Counted from the stretch's first letter, positions 24,408-33,636 are shown. The stretch is 64,000 nucleotides of DNA from Amycolatopsis sp. 2-15 (GCF_030285625.1 NZ_CP127294.1:4684501-4748500), one strand, 5' to 3'. Numbers and translations: made by a program. Notes: generated by a model not told the origin, from the letters alone.

Positions 24408-27400
24408 TCAGTTCCCGGCGACGGGGTCGACGCCGTTGCCTTGTGTGTCGGGATCCGGGTGAGCTGGCGCCAGGGCGGCCAGGCTTTCGCGGAACGCTTG
24501 GCGGTCCTTGATCGGATACAGAAATGAGTAGTGCGTGCGCGTGTTCTTGGTGATGGCGAGCAGCTCGTTCATGTGCGGCTCGAGGCCGGTGACCTTGTCC
24601 AGAGGTGCGCCGATGACAAGCTGGAAACCCAATCCTCGCCAGGCTCGGACCGCGCGCCCGGCGAACTCGGCATCGGATTTGATGAAACCCTCATCGAGGA
24701 ACACCGGCGCGAATCGCGGCCGCTCCCGAAGCTCGTCGCCGAGCCGGAACCGCAGTGCGGCGCCGACGATGAAGGCGATGAGCTCTTGCGACTCGCCGCC
24801 GGACTTCCCGCCCAGCGACGAGTGCGTTGAAATCAGCGCGTCGGTGGCCACGTCGTAGCACTCGGCGGTGATCGTTACGTGCTTCCGCACGTCGAGCAGC
24901 CGGTCACGATCACGTTCGACCGCCCCGGGAGGGGTGGCACCGCCGCGACCGCGTGCGACGGGAAGCCCGCGTTCGTCGTCCTTCGTGCGGATCTGGTTCA
25001 TGAAGTACTGGAGATCCTTGAAGCGGGTTTCAAGCTCGTCGTTGCTTAGCTCTTTCGTTGCGAGAGCTGACAATCTGGACAGTTCGCGGCGAAACGTCGT
25101 GACGTGGTCGAACACCTGCTTCTTCATCTTGATGCGCAACCGGTTGGCGTTGGCGCCGAACGGCAGGTTGCCGAGGATGCTGTTGATCGGGTCGAGCCGC
25201 TTCTCGATCTCGTCGATCGCGTCTCCCATCGAGTGTGCAAGCGGCACGAGGTCCTGGCCTGACCACTTGGCGAGCTTGCTGCGCCACTCGTCCCGGCGCT
25301 TGTGCAGGCCGGTGGCCTCGATGTCGTCGTAAATGCGCTGGTAGTCGGGGTAGGAGGACAGCTTCGTCCCCAGGTTGGGGTCCTCCCACAGCCGCTGGAA
25401 CTGGGCGAACCTGTCCTCGATGTGCGCGGTCAGCTCCGCGACCTTGCGCCTGGCCTGTTCCAGACCGTTCTTCAGCCGTTGATTCAGAGCGGCGCAGTTC
25501 TTCGGAAAAGCGGCCAGAACCTCGGCGTCGTCACCCGCGATCGCGGCGAACTCTGCATCGAGGCGGAGCGTCTGGTCTTCCGTAAGCATCACGCGCTGCC
25601 CACGATCGATCCGCTGAAGCTCGCCGCTGACGTTGTCTTGCTCGTCGGCCAGCGCGCCGTGCTCCTTGGCTAGCTGCTCCGCCCGTTGTTCATGGCCGAA
25701 GACGGCACGCTGCGCATGGCCTAGCGCTCCGTCGAGGAACGAGATGTGCACTTCCATCGCCCGGAGCCGGTCGTCGCTGGTGAGGATCTTGTCTCGCTGC
25801 GCCTCCAGCTCGGCGATCCGGCGGTCGGATCCAGGCACGTTGATAGCGTCCCAGCGGACGCGCCCCACGGCTTGACACGCGCTGATCCGCGCCCGCAGGG
25901 TGGACTGCTCTGCTTCGACCGGGTCGATCTGGCCGGCCAAGGCGTCCAGATCGGTGGCGATCTCGGCGAGTTCCGCGTCGATCGCCTCGAGCACTTCGAC
26001 GTTTGAGAAGCCGATGATGTCGCGCCGGTCGGCACGACCGTGGGTGCCGCGTTGCCCCTGCCGGGTCTGACCAACCGCGGTGACTCGGTACCCGTGCCCA
26101 GCGAGGTCGGCGGGAGACTGGACGCATAGGGCGTTGCGCGAGTCGTGACTGACGTGCTCGTACACCCACGAGGTGAACAAGGAGTCCTTGAATTGCAGCT
26201 TTCCCGCCACGCGAGCCGGATCTGCCCTCGACGGTGACGAGGGCTCCCACTCGCGCAGCGGCACCCCGACAAAAGTGATCCGGCCTTTGAGCGGAATGGG
26301 ATCGATGAGGCGGGAGAATTCCTGAAGCTGTCCGGCAGGCACCAGGAGTTGCCGCGCGCTGGCTCCAAGGACGGTCTCGATCGCGGTGCGCCACTGCCGG
26401 TGCTCATCCGCGACGTCGATCAACTCGGCCAGGAAGGGGAGCTCGTTGCGAGTGAACCCGGCCGCTTCGGCAACTTGCTCACGCAGCTGGTCCAGGTTCG
26501 AGGGAATACGCCCATCTCTGCCTTCGTGAGAAGCGCGTTCGTCGCGGAGACCGCGTCGCCGGTCGAGCAGCCGGACCTCATCCCGCATGAGGGCGTCACG
26601 CCGATCTCGCAGTTCGGCGGTAGCGCTCTCGGCGCTTTCCAGGAACTCGGAAGCGGCGCTGCGAAGCTGTTCGTACTCGTCCTTCGTACCCAGGCCGCCG
26701 GGCAGCGTGCCGAAAAGCGCGACGGCCGTGTTGGCGAGATCGGCCCGTTCCTCATCGCGCTCGCGACGGCGATCGGACTCGGTCTCCAAGTCGAGGGCGA
26801 GCTTCCGGAGCGTTCCGCCACCAGCCGCGTCGTGTTCTGCTCGCGCTTCTCTCAGCGCCTCGTCGGCTTCCCGCATAGCCCGATTCGCCAACGTGAGCTC
26901 GTCCTTGTTGCGCCTGCGCTGTTCCCGGTTGAGATCGGAGGCCGCAGTGAGCAGGCGGTCCTCCGTGCGCAGAGACCACAACCCGATAGGCGAATCCCCA
27001 CTGCGCGTGAGACCGAAGGTGTCGATCGTCTCGATCTCCGCCTCCGCGGCACGCAGCTCGCGGTGCCATTCCACGACGGGTGTGAGCAGCTCCGCCTTCT
27101 CCTGCTCGGTACGCATCTTCAGGTAGGAATCTTCCAGGGCGTTGAAGTGACCGATAGCGCGATCCGCGTCGTCGTAGGTGGTGGGGCGTTCGAGCACCAT
27201 CTCCTTGTAGAGCTCGTCAACCGTTCGGATCTGATGGCCCGCTTGGACTCGCGCGAGGAGCCGGAGAGCTTTCAGACCGTCGCCGTTGGCGCCGATTCCC
27301 AGGCGGGTGAAGAGGTTTTGCGAGAAGGACTGGTAGGTCTCGTGGTGCCGGACGCCGGGGATCGCCGCCTTGACTTGCGCCGGAGCGAACGGCGCCGGCC

Positions 27401-27956
27401 GGGTGCCGGTGAGACTGGCGAACTCTGTCAGGTCGAGCGCGCCGTCGAAGGTGAACATGCGGCTGATCACGTCGGCGGACCGAACGATTCTGGCGCCCGC
27501 GTAATAGAGGCGGAATGCCGTTACGCGCCGTCCATGGTCGCCGATGAACGTGGCACCGACCGCTCCCCAGGTGTCAGTGGCGTCGCCCCGCAGGACCTTC
27601 GCCTTGTGCTGGCCGTCTTCGCCCTCCGTGGTGTCGGTCTGGCCACGCAGGTAGGACAGCAGGTTGCGCTGCTCGGCGGAGCGGGCACGGCCGCCCACCG
27701 CGTCGTTCGAGGCGCCGTTGAAGGGGGTGTCAGACGGCTGCAAGAGCGCGAGCCAGGCGTCCTGGACGGTCGACTTCCCGCTGCCCGAAGCGCCTGACAT
27801 CAACGTCGAGTCGTGATCGATGTCGATGACCGTATGGCCTTCGAACCCGCCCCAGTTGACGAGCTGGATCTTCTCCAAGCGGTGTTGCACGGTCGCCGGC
27901 GCAGGCCGGTCTCCGGGTTCCAGCGCTACGAGGTCCCGGACCTGCTCTTGGGTCAT
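24408..27956 (-). CDS. jetC: Wadjet SMC-like ATPase JetC
   Basis: ATG 27956 begins 10 bases after jetB. The 1182-residue protein has Walker A G-A-S-G-S-G-K-S-T (residues 55-63), long coiled-coil arms with a hinge-like middle, and a C-terminal SbcC/MukB-type half with signature S-G-G-E-S-Q and Walker B V-F-L-D-E-G. It is the MukB-like motor of the condensin-related complex with JetA (kleisin) and JetB (KITE). An upstream in-frame ATG at 28004 would overlap jetB and lacks a site. Motifs are complete, so the ATPase looks functional. Confidence 0.93.
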   Translation of the reverse strand: MTQEQVRDLVALEPGDRPAPATVQHRLEKIQLVNWGGFEGHTVIDIDHDSTLMSGASGSGKSTVQDAWLALLQPSDTPFNGASNDAVGGRARSAEQRNLLSYLRGQTDTTEGEDGQHKAKVLRGDATDTWGAVGATFIGDHGRRVTAFRLYYAGARIVRSADVISRMFTFDGALDLTEFASLTGTRPAPFAPAQVKAAIPGVRHHETYQSFSQNLFTRLGIGANGDGLKALRLLARVQAGHQIRTVDELYKEMVLERPTTYDDADRAIGHFNALEDSYLKMRTEQEKAELLTPVVEWHRELRAAEAEIETIDTFGLTRSGDSPIGLWSLRTEDRLLTAASDLNREQRRRNKDELTLANRAMREADEALREARAEHDAAGGGTLRKLALDLETESDRRRERDEERADLANTAVALFGTLPGGLGTKDEYEQLRSAASEFLESAESATAELRDRRDALMRDEVRLLDRRRGLRDERASHEGRDGRIPSNLDQLREQVAEAAGFTRNELPFLAELIDVADEHRQWRTAIETVLGASARQLLVPAGQLQEFSRLIDPIPLKGRITFVGVPLREWEPSSPSRADPARVAGKLQFKDSLFTSWVYEHVSHDSRNALCVQSPADLAGHGYRVTAVGQTRQGQRGTHGRADRRDIIGFSNVEVLEAIDAELAEIATDLDALAGQIDPVEAEQSTLRARISACQAVGRVRWDAINVPGSDRRIAELEAQRDKILTSDDRLRAMEVHISFLDGALGHAQRAVFGHEQRAEQLAKEHGALADEQDNVSGELQRIDRGQRVMLTEDQTLRLDAEFAAIAGDDAEVLAAFPKNCAALNQRLKNGLEQARRKVAELTAHIEDRFAQFQRLWEDPNLGTKLSSYPDYQRIYDDIEATGLHKRRDEWRSKLAKWSGQDLVPLAHSMGDAIDEIEKRLDPINSILGNLPFGANANRLRIKMKKQVFDHVTTFRRELSRLSALATKELSNDELETRFKDLQYFMNQIRTKDDERGLPVARGRGGATPPGAVERDRDRLLDVRKHVTITAECYDVATDALISTHSSLGGKSGGESQELIAFIVGAALRFRLGDELRERPRFAPVFLDEGFIKSDAEFAGRAVRAWRGLGFQLVIGAPLDKVTGLEPHMNELLAITKNTRTHYSFLYPIKDRQAFRESLAALAPAHPDPDTQGNGVDPVAGN

Positions 27957-27966
27957 CGGATGTCTC

Positions 27967-28737
27967 TCACTCGTCGCTCTCGGCGGGCATGGTGTCGAGT
28001 ACACCGCTGGTCGGCGGGTCGAGGGCGTTTTCAGAAGAAGTAGCCCGATCGTTCCCGTTCTCCTGCCGCAGCCACACGAGGAGTTCGGTCAGCTTCGTCA
28101 TCGGCATCACCACTTCGATCGCTCGGGCGATTTCGAAGCGGGTGGCGGTCTTGCGCCCGATGAGCAAGCCCGTCTTGTATACCTTCTCGATTGCGCGCTC
28201 AACCCGCGCGCGGTCGGCGGCCTTGTCGGTGGCCGACGCGGGACGGAAGTGACCGAGGTACTCGTGGATGTCATCGCGATCGGCGAACGCGCGACCGTTT
28301 CCGGCCGCCTGCTCGGTGTGGAACCGGGTGCGCAGGAACAGCAGGACGATGGTCTCCTCCCGCGGCCAGGCGTGATCATAGAAGAGCGTGGGGAACCGGC
28401 GGCCGCCTCCCTCGGGGGTCGCCTGCCTCTTGAAGGCGACTTCCCGCTGGAGGTCCAACTCGAGGATCATGAACATGTCGTTGAGACGGGAGCTGATGGG
28501 GCGGGGGTTGGCGACGAGTGCCCGCCACTCGCGTTCGTGCGTCTGGGCGCTGATGAACGGCTCCCTGACCAGCTGGACCAGAGCCCTCCGCTGCGCGAAC
28601 ATCAGCCCGCCGTCGTCGCCCTCGAACAGCGCCAGCGTCGAGGTGCTTTCCGAGTCCTCGTCGGTGTTGTTGAGGTCGGGGAACTCCTCGCCGATTGTGT
28701 GGCGCCCGTTGGAACTCGTGGCTGGGTCGTCAAGCAC
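27967..28737 (-). CDS. jetB: Wadjet KITE-like subunit JetB
   Basis: GTG 28737 after a GGGGGA stretch overlaps the jetA stop by 8 bases; an earlier ATG at 28797 is possible. The product (256 residues from this start) is a DUF4194 protein: ALFEGDDGGLMFAQRRALVQ, then ARVERAIEKVYKTGLLIGRK winged-helix segments typical of MukE/KITE-like partners. It binds the SMC ATPase JetC and kleisin JetA. Confidence 0.9.
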   Translation of the reverse strand: MLDDPATSSNGRHTIGEEFPDLNNTDEDSESTSTLALFEGDDGGLMFAQRRALVQLVREPFISAQTHEREWRALVANPRPISSRLNDMFMILELDLQREVAFKRQATPEGGGRRFPTLFYDHAWPREETIVLLFLRTRFHTEQAAGNGRAFADRDDIHEYLGHFRPASATDKAADRARVERAIEKVYKTGLLIGRKTATRFEIARAIEVVMPMTKLTELLVWLRQENGNDRATSSENALDPPTSGVLDTMPAESDE

Positions 28738-30325
28738 GCTGCCGTCCCCCCGTCTGGTCGCCTTCTGTGGTGTCCACCCCCGCAGAGTCGTCGCCAACCG
28801 TCGTACCTGTTACAGCGAGAAGCTCGTCCTCGTCACCTGTGTGGGTTCCATCGGGATTATCGGCCGAGCCAACCACTTGCGGTGCGAACAGCGTCCGCCG
28901 CGAGCCGTCGGGCCGGACCGTCTGGTAGGCCTCGACGGTGGAGGTGATGGCGAGGTGCTCCGTGTTGGCCGCGAGGTGCAACACTCCGAAAATCTCCACC
29001 GGGCGACGCAGCGGATCGGGGAGCCCGCCGAACAGAGCACCGCCCGAAGCCGGCCCGCTCGGCATCTCCAGCTGTTCCAACCATGATTTCAACGCCCCGA
29101 GGGAAGGACCTCCTTGTGTCATCAAATCCCGCATCGACAACTCGTCGGGCTGGTGATCCGAGACGTCGGCCAGTGGAGGCGGCGGCACGCTGACCCCGGC
29201 GTCGTGGAACCGCTCGCGGAGCACCGCGGCATCGATTTCCGAGGGCAACAAGTCCACCGGCACTTTCGCCTGCGGTCCGGCTGACCTCATCCAGGCCGTC
29301 GTTTCGGTCTCGAGCGCCCTCAGCACCGCGTCCAGTTCGCGATCACGGGTCAAGTCGTGCGTGATGATGAACTCCCTAAGAGCGGACGTCGCCCGCGCCC
29401 GCTCGGCGATCACCCTGCTCATGCCCTGCCGGATGAGGGAAACCGTCCCCCGCAGTTCGCTGCGGTCGGACACGGTCAGGATCCGCTCGGCCAGTGGATG
29501 ATCGAGCAACGCGGTGATGTCTTCACGCAGCTGGTCAACCAGGGCTTGATCACGAAGCAGGTCGAACGCGCCCATGAACGCGCGTCCCTCCTGCGTCGCC
29601 TCCTCAAGGGTGTCCGCCCGCTGCAGGTACTCGTCGATGACCTCGCCGGCCGGACGGTCTTCCTCGCGTAGCGAGGCGAAGATTTGGTCGCGTAGAGCGG
29701 TGAACGATTCGGACACGCGGGCGAAATCGGAGGGTAGGCCGGCGACCAGTTCGGTCAGCTCGGCGAATCCCTGCAGCATGTAGTCACTGCCTACGGAGGG
29801 CATGTCGCCGCCCGACAGCAGCCGATCGCGCTCACCGGTCAGCCGGGCGATCTCGGTGTCCAGGATGCCGACGCGAGCGGCACGATCAGGGTTGGCGATC
29901 CGGTTGAACCGCCGGACCTGGTCGAGGATCGTGGCGATGCGGTGCTCGGACAACGTCGCACGTTCTCGCGTCAATTGCTCCACCAGCCGCAACGCGTCCT
30001 GGGCGTGCGAGGTGAGTGAATACTGCTCTGCGCCGTTCTCCGCGAGAGAGCGGATGAGCCATTGCCCGGACACCCACTTGCGGCAGAGGTCCCGGCCACC
30101 ACCAGACGGGACCTCCCGGTCCGTGGCGCCGGCTAGGCGCAGCTCGTCCATGAACGTTTCGACCATGCTGTGCAGGCGCGCGGCGGGAACCAGAGGCGCG
30201 TCCCGGGTGAACGCCGACCGGAAGACTGCGATCACGACGGCCGCGTGCATTTGGTGCAAGAGCGACAGGGTGGGTTGTTCGAACGCGGCCATCACCCGCG
30301 CTCGATCGGCGACGATGCTCGACAA
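28730..30325 (-). CDS. jetA: Wadjet kleisin-like subunit JetA
   Basis: TTG 30325 lies 2-9 bases after GGGAGGTCCG; the GTG at 30346 would place that site inside the gene. The 531-residue protein is a DUF3375 family member: N-terminal winged-helix (QPTLSLLHQMHAAVVIAVF; WVSGQWLIRSLAENGAEQYS), central coiled coil, C-terminal winged-helix (RRPVEIFGVLHLAANTEHLA), i.e. a MukF-like kleisin. It is the first gene of the operon; the 350 bases upstream hold its promoter. Confidence 0.9.
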   Translation of the reverse strand: MSSIVADRARVMAAFEQPTLSLLHQMHAAVVIAVFRSAFTRDAPLVPAARLHSMVETFMDELRLAGATDREVPSGGGRDLCRKWVSGQWLIRSLAENGAEQYSLTSHAQDALRLVEQLTRERATLSEHRIATILDQVRRFNRIANPDRAARVGILDTEIARLTGERDRLLSGGDMPSVGSDYMLQGFAELTELVAGLPSDFARVSESFTALRDQIFASLREEDRPAGEVIDEYLQRADTLEEATQEGRAFMGAFDLLRDQALVDQLREDITALLDHPLAERILTVSDRSELRGTVSLIRQGMSRVIAERARATSALREFIITHDLTRDRELDAVLRALETETTAWMRSAGPQAKVPVDLLPSEIDAAVLRERFHDAGVSVPPPPLADVSDHQPDELSMRDLMTQGGPSLGALKSWLEQLEMPSGPASGGALFGGLPDPLRRPVEIFGVLHLAANTEHLAITSTVEAYQTVRPDGSRRTLFAPQVVGSADNPDGTHTGDEDELLAVTGTTVGDDSAGVDTTEGDQTGGRQRA

Positions 30326-30346
30326 CGGACCTCCCGTCCAGCGCAC

Positions 30347-30700
30347 CCAGCTTTGGTGACACCAAGGCTAACGACGAGCACCGACAATCGGTGGGAGTTG
30401 CGTCATTAGCATGATCTTTCGCGATGCCCGTTGCATCGATGCTCCACGGTGTGGGAGCCCATTGGCCGGCGAGCGGGGGGCGGCAGCCCGCCACGGGTGG
30501 CTCTGGAGTCCGTTTGCGTGGGTGTTGCTCGGAAGCGGGGCGGCGGCCCAGGCCCTGTGATTCGCATGCTTCGACGGTCATCGTCGACGAAGTCGTGGCG
30601 GTCGTTGTCGAACTAGGGGCGATTTAAGGGCGATTTTTGACGTCGAACGAGGTCGAATCACGTCGACTGAGGACGTGAACGTTTGCAAATGTCCCAGCTA
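30347..30700. other. Gene-free right-end region of the second element
   Basis: No coding stretch is seen. The segment must hold the jetA promoter, although no clear -35/-10 pair stands out. It carries the arm-type repeat at 30614-30634 and a cluster of GTCGA-containing half-repeats at 30640-30680. It ends at the IS630 insertion point. Confidence 0.5.
30614..30634. repeat. Arm-type repeat, right end of second element
   Basis: TAGGGGCGATTTAAGGGCGAT matches, with one or two changes, the pair of GGGCGA units at the left ends (145-163, 7874-7893). A copy at both ends of one element is the expected pattern for integrase arm sites; the role is inferred. Confidence 0.45.
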
Positions 30701-31885
30701 GTGCCGTATCAAGCAACGTTGGGTAGGTAATCGGGGCGGCGGATTTTGGAGTTGATGGCGAAGTGGCGTTTGGGGTGGCTGTGGCGGTTGCGCCAGCGGA
30801 GGTAGCCGGTGATGGCGGCTTCCTGGGCGGCGTGGCTGGGGTAGTCGCTGCCGTCGAGGGTGAAGTAGCGGACCGCGGTGAACTCGCACTCGATCCAGTT
30901 CAGCCAGGACGCGTTGGTGGGTGTGTAGATCAGTTCGATGTCGTTGGCCGCGCACCAGTCCCGGACCTCGGCCTTGCCGTGTGGTCCGTAGTTGTCGCTG
31001 ACCAGGTAGAGCTTCCCGGTCGGGAAGCGGCGGCGCAGTTGCTTGCAGAAGTCGAGGAACTGCGGCCAGCGTTTGCGGTCGCGGAACCGGTAGAACATCT
31101 GCCCGGAGGCCAGATCGAGCGCAGCGAACATCTGCCGGACACCCTTGGTGCGGGTGTAGGTCGCGCGCTGCCGGGCCGGGCGGCTGCGGGGAAACCAGCC
31201 GCGGCCGGGGCGGGGTTGCAGGTTCAGCGGCCCGAACTCATCGACACAGATCACTCGCCCGTCGGCGGGTGGGTGATCGTAGAGGTCGAGGATGCGGTTC
31301 TTCTTGGCCACGAAATCGGGATCCTTGCTGGCTTTCCACGTCTTCGTCGCCTGCCATGACACGCCTGCCTTGCGCAGGATCTGCCGGACGGTCTCGGTGC
31401 TCGCCCTGATCCATGCGTGTTCGGCGAGGTAGGCGACCAGCTTGGTCAGGCTCCAGGTCGTGAACGGCAATCCCAGCTCGGCGGGCTTGCAGGCGGCGAT
31501 GCGGCTGATTTGATCACGGGCGGCCGGACCGAACTTACGAGGTCGACCGCCCCTCCATTTTGGGGACAACGCCGCGAACCCGGACTCGTTGAACGCGTGG
31601 ATCACCTCCCGCACATAGCCTTCGGTCGCGGCGAACATCGCCGCGATCTCCTTCGCGGACCGGCCTTGCGACGAGGCCAGCACAATCCCGGATCGTCGCA
31701 GCCGCACCCGATCCCGGGCCGACCTCGTGATCTTGACCAGCCGCTGGGCCTCCTCCGGCTCCAGCGACCGCGCGAACACCTCCGGCTGACGCGCCACCAG
31801 CCTCACCTCCACAGCCAGCCTCGCGATCACCGGCCCGGATGTCCACACGACACGATGACAACGTCAACGTTTCTTGATGAGGCAC
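30701..31885 (-). mobile_element. IS630-family insertion sequence
   Basis: Terminal inverted repeats are GTGCCGTATCAAGCAACGTT at the left and, on the opposite strand at the right, GTGCCTCATCAAGAAACGTT (17 of 20 identical). Both ends are flanked by TA (30699-30700 and 31886-31887), the target duplication of the IS630/Tc1 group. Removing the IS and one TA rebuilds an AGC-TA-GATCGACTGA junction identical to that at 7751-7765. The element is 1,185 bp with one complete transposase, so it may still be active. Confidence 0.92.
30709..31797 (-). CDS. IS630-family transposase
   Basis: GTG 31797 with GGAGGTGAGG upstream gives 362 residues. The N-terminal half has two HTH units (R-S-A-K-E-I-A-A-M-F; GRPRKFGPAARDQISRIAA). 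The DDE_3 catalytic core shows the first Asp in C-V-D-E-F-G-P-L, the second in L-V-S-D-N-Y-G-P-H and the Glu in ASWLNWIECEFTAV. All three acidic residues are present, so the enzyme looks intact. Confidence 0.92.
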   Translation of the reverse strand: MARQPEVFARSLEPEEAQRLVKITRSARDRVRLRRSGIVLASSQGRSAKEIAAMFAATEGYVREVIHAFNESGFAALSPKWRGGRPRKFGPAARDQISRIAACKPAELGLPFTTWSLTKLVAYLAEHAWIRASTETVRQILRKAGVSWQATKTWKASKDPDFVAKKNRILDLYDHPPADGRVICVDEFGPLNLQPRPGRGWFPRSRPARQRATYTRTKGVRQMFAALDLASGQMFYRFRDRKRWPQFLDFCKQLRRRFPTGKLYLVSDNYGPHGKAEVRDWCAANDIELIYTPTNASWLNWIECEFTAVRYFTLDGSDYPSHAAQEAAITGYLRWRNRHSHPKRHFAINSKIRRPDYLPNVA

Positions 31886-31927
31886 TAGATCGACTGAGAT
31901 CGACCAAAAGCCGCAGGTTCCAGCTAT

Positions 31928-31964
31928 CCGGAGGGTTCTTGGTTCGAGTCCAAGCGGGGGAGCA
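31928..31964 (+). repeat. att core copy 3 (attR)
   Basis: The third exact copy of the 37-bp tRNA-Asn 3' end. Sequence after it (ATCCAAGCC...) differs from that after copies 1 and 2 but still forms the tRNA terminator. This should therefore be the original chromosomal flank of the tRNA gene and the outer right boundary of the tandem array. Confidence 0.9.
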
Positions 31965-31967
31965 TCC

Positions 31968-31996
31968 AAGCCCAGGTCACTGACCTGGGCTTTTTT
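31968..31996 (+). terminator. Terminator hairpin after attR
   Basis: A perfect 12-bp inverted repeat (AAGCCCAGGTCA with its complement, one base between) is followed by a T run. Probably the original tRNA-Asn terminator, displaced from the tRNA by the insertions. Confidence 0.8.
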
Positions 31997-32357
31997 GTCG
32001 TCTGGGCACAGGGGTGAAGAAAAGTTCGTGTGGCGGGGCGTCGGTGCGACCCGGCGCTGCGGACGGCGGGGTCAGGCGTCAAGAAGTTGGCCGGGTTCGA
32101 TCTTGATTTGGCTGGGGGTCAGTACATGTACGTTTAGGCACCGGCTGGTGAGATTTCATCGTGCGGGTATCTGCAACACCGCTGGTCAAGGTGATGGCGG
32201 TCCGGGCGCCCCGGCGTCGGGTGTGCGTGGGGGTCCCTTCCATGCGCAGCATCGGCTCGGCGTGGTGGTCAACCGGCCCTCGGTGTGGCCTGACCGATGA
32301 TTTTTCCGCGCCGTGCTGGTCTGTACGCCGAATACCGACTCACGGGAGGCTGACGCC
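31997..32357. other. Intergenic region, no gene seen
   Basis: Between attR and the DHFR-family gene no frame has a ribosome site or recognisable product. The downstream gene's promoter should lie here. Confidence 0.4.
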
Positions 32358-32921
32358 ATGCGGAAACTGACCTTTGGCATGAACCTGACCCTGGACGGCT
32401 ACATCGCCGCGCCCGGCGACGACCTCGGCTGGAGCGCGCCGAGCGACGAGCTGTTCCAGTGGTGGTCCGACCGGGTGGGGGCGACCGGCCTGGCGCTGTA
32501 TGGGCGCAAACTGTGGGAGACGATGAGTTCCTACTGGCCGACCGCCGACCAGCAGCCTGGCGCCACACCGGCGGAGATCGAGTTCGCCCGCCGTTGGCAG
32601 GCCATGCCGAAGGTGGTGTTCTCCTCCACGATCAGCACGGTCGACTGGAACACCCGCCTGGTCACCGGCGACGCGGTCACCGAGATCACCCGGCTCAAGG
32701 CCGAGGATGGCGGCCCCATTGACATCGGCGGCGCCACGCTCGCCGCAGCGGCGATGCGGGCCGGGCTGATCGACGAGTACGTGCTGGCCACCGCGCCGGT
32801 CTTGGTGGGCAGCGGCACGCCGTTCTTTACGGCCCTGGACAACTGGGTGAACCTGACCCTGGTGGAGACCCGGACGTTTCCCGACGGCGTGGTCCTGACC
32901 AGGTACGAGACCAGGCACTGA
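32358..32921 (+). CDS. Dihydrofolate reductase family protein (RibD C-terminal type)
   Basis: ATG 32358 follows CGGGAGGC. The 187-residue protein starts MRKLTFGMNLTLDGYIAAPG, typical of the RibD C-terminal / DHFR-like reductase family. It continues with LALYGRKLWETMSSYW, PKVVFSSTI, DIGGATLAAAAMRAGLIDEY (the NADPH-binding G-G-A-x-L part) and VLVGSGTPFF. Family members are NADPH-dependent reductases whose substrate is often unknown. It stands alone between attR and a transposase remnant. Confidence 0.88.
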   Translation: MRKLTFGMNLTLDGYIAAPGDDLGWSAPSDELFQWWSDRVGATGLALYGRKLWETMSSYWPTADQQPGATPAEIEFARRWQAMPKVVFSSTISTVDWNTRLVTGDAVTEITRLKAEDGGPIDIGGATLAAAAMRAGLIDEYVLATAPVLVGSGTPFFTALDNWVNLTLVETRTFPDGVVLTRYETRH

Positions 32922-33052
32922 GTGCCCGACATCGGATCGGCGCGGGCTTCGGGCCGCCCAAGGATCTCGTGGCGCTGTGTTCCGAGGCGGTTGTGACACC
33001 CCCGCCGGATCTCAGGCTGTGTAGGTAAGGGATCCCCCAACGGGACGGTCGA

Positions 33053-33240
33053 TTACCGGGTCCCCGTGCCGGTGACACACACTTGCCGCGGCGTCCTGTC
33101 GTCGAGGGTCTGGTGGGGCCGCGGGGTGTTGTAGGTGCGGCGGAACAGGCCGAGTTCGACAGCGAGGGCGTTGCCATCGCCGATGATCGCGCGGTAGAGG
33201 TGCTCGTATTTCAGGGTGCCGAAGAACCGTTCGACCACGC
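33053..33240 (-). pseudogene. IS3/IS481-type transposase C-terminal fragment
   Basis: About 60 residues reading MVERFFGTLKYEHLYRAIIG, then FRRTYNTPRPHQTLDDRTPR, match the end of the integrase core of IS3/IS481-like transposases, with the catalytic Glu region V-E-R-F-F-G-T-L-K and the Y-N-x-x-R-P-H motif. The rest of the element is missing. Confidence 0.7.
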
Positions 33241-33636
33241 CGTTGGTCTGCGGGCTCCGGATTCTGGTGCGGACGTGACGAAGCTGCGGATGGTGGTTGG
33301 CCGCCCCATCGCCGAGCCGGGTACGGGGAAAACGTCGAAATCGGACCGACGTGCGGCAGAACGCCGACGTTGCCAGCGGCGGTGCCGTCGAGCGGCAACG
33401 TACCGCCGCGCCAGATTTGCTCCAGCGTTCTGGCTCGCTCGATGGGGGCCTTGCTCACCGATGTCGGACAGGCGGGCAGGGACCGACCGTTGACGTATCT
33501 GCACCCGCCAAATATTTGAGATCTCCGGCAGATCAGCCCATTTGCCGAGCACGACGTCGCCGGAGCGGGGATGGTCTCGGCGCTCATCAGCGTCGAGACC
33601 ACCCCCGTGGTTGTGGTGATCAGCGCGGGAGGAAGA
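33241..33636. other. Unassigned sequence between transposase remnant and GH106 gene
   Basis: Several short open frames on both strands but no coherent codon pattern, site or domain. Probably insertion scar sequence. Confidence 0.35.

Noticed and set aside
23328..24527. A 399-codon plus-strand frame opposite jetD
   Set aside because: Antisense of a well-supported jetD; the only appeal is length.
26349..27797. A 482-codon plus-strand frame opposite jetC
   Set aside because: It mirrors the coiled-coil codons of jetC and lacks any recognisable domain or start signal.
20237..30325. Gabija system (OLD nuclease plus UvrD helicase)
   Set aside because: No UvrD-like helicase gene lies beside the OLD gene; the large neighbours are the four Wadjet subunits.
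7833..31927. Conjugative actinomycete element (AICE)
   Set aside because: No FtsK/TraB-type translocase or RepSA/Prim-Pol initiator is found, so it is better called an integrative element without its own transfer genes.
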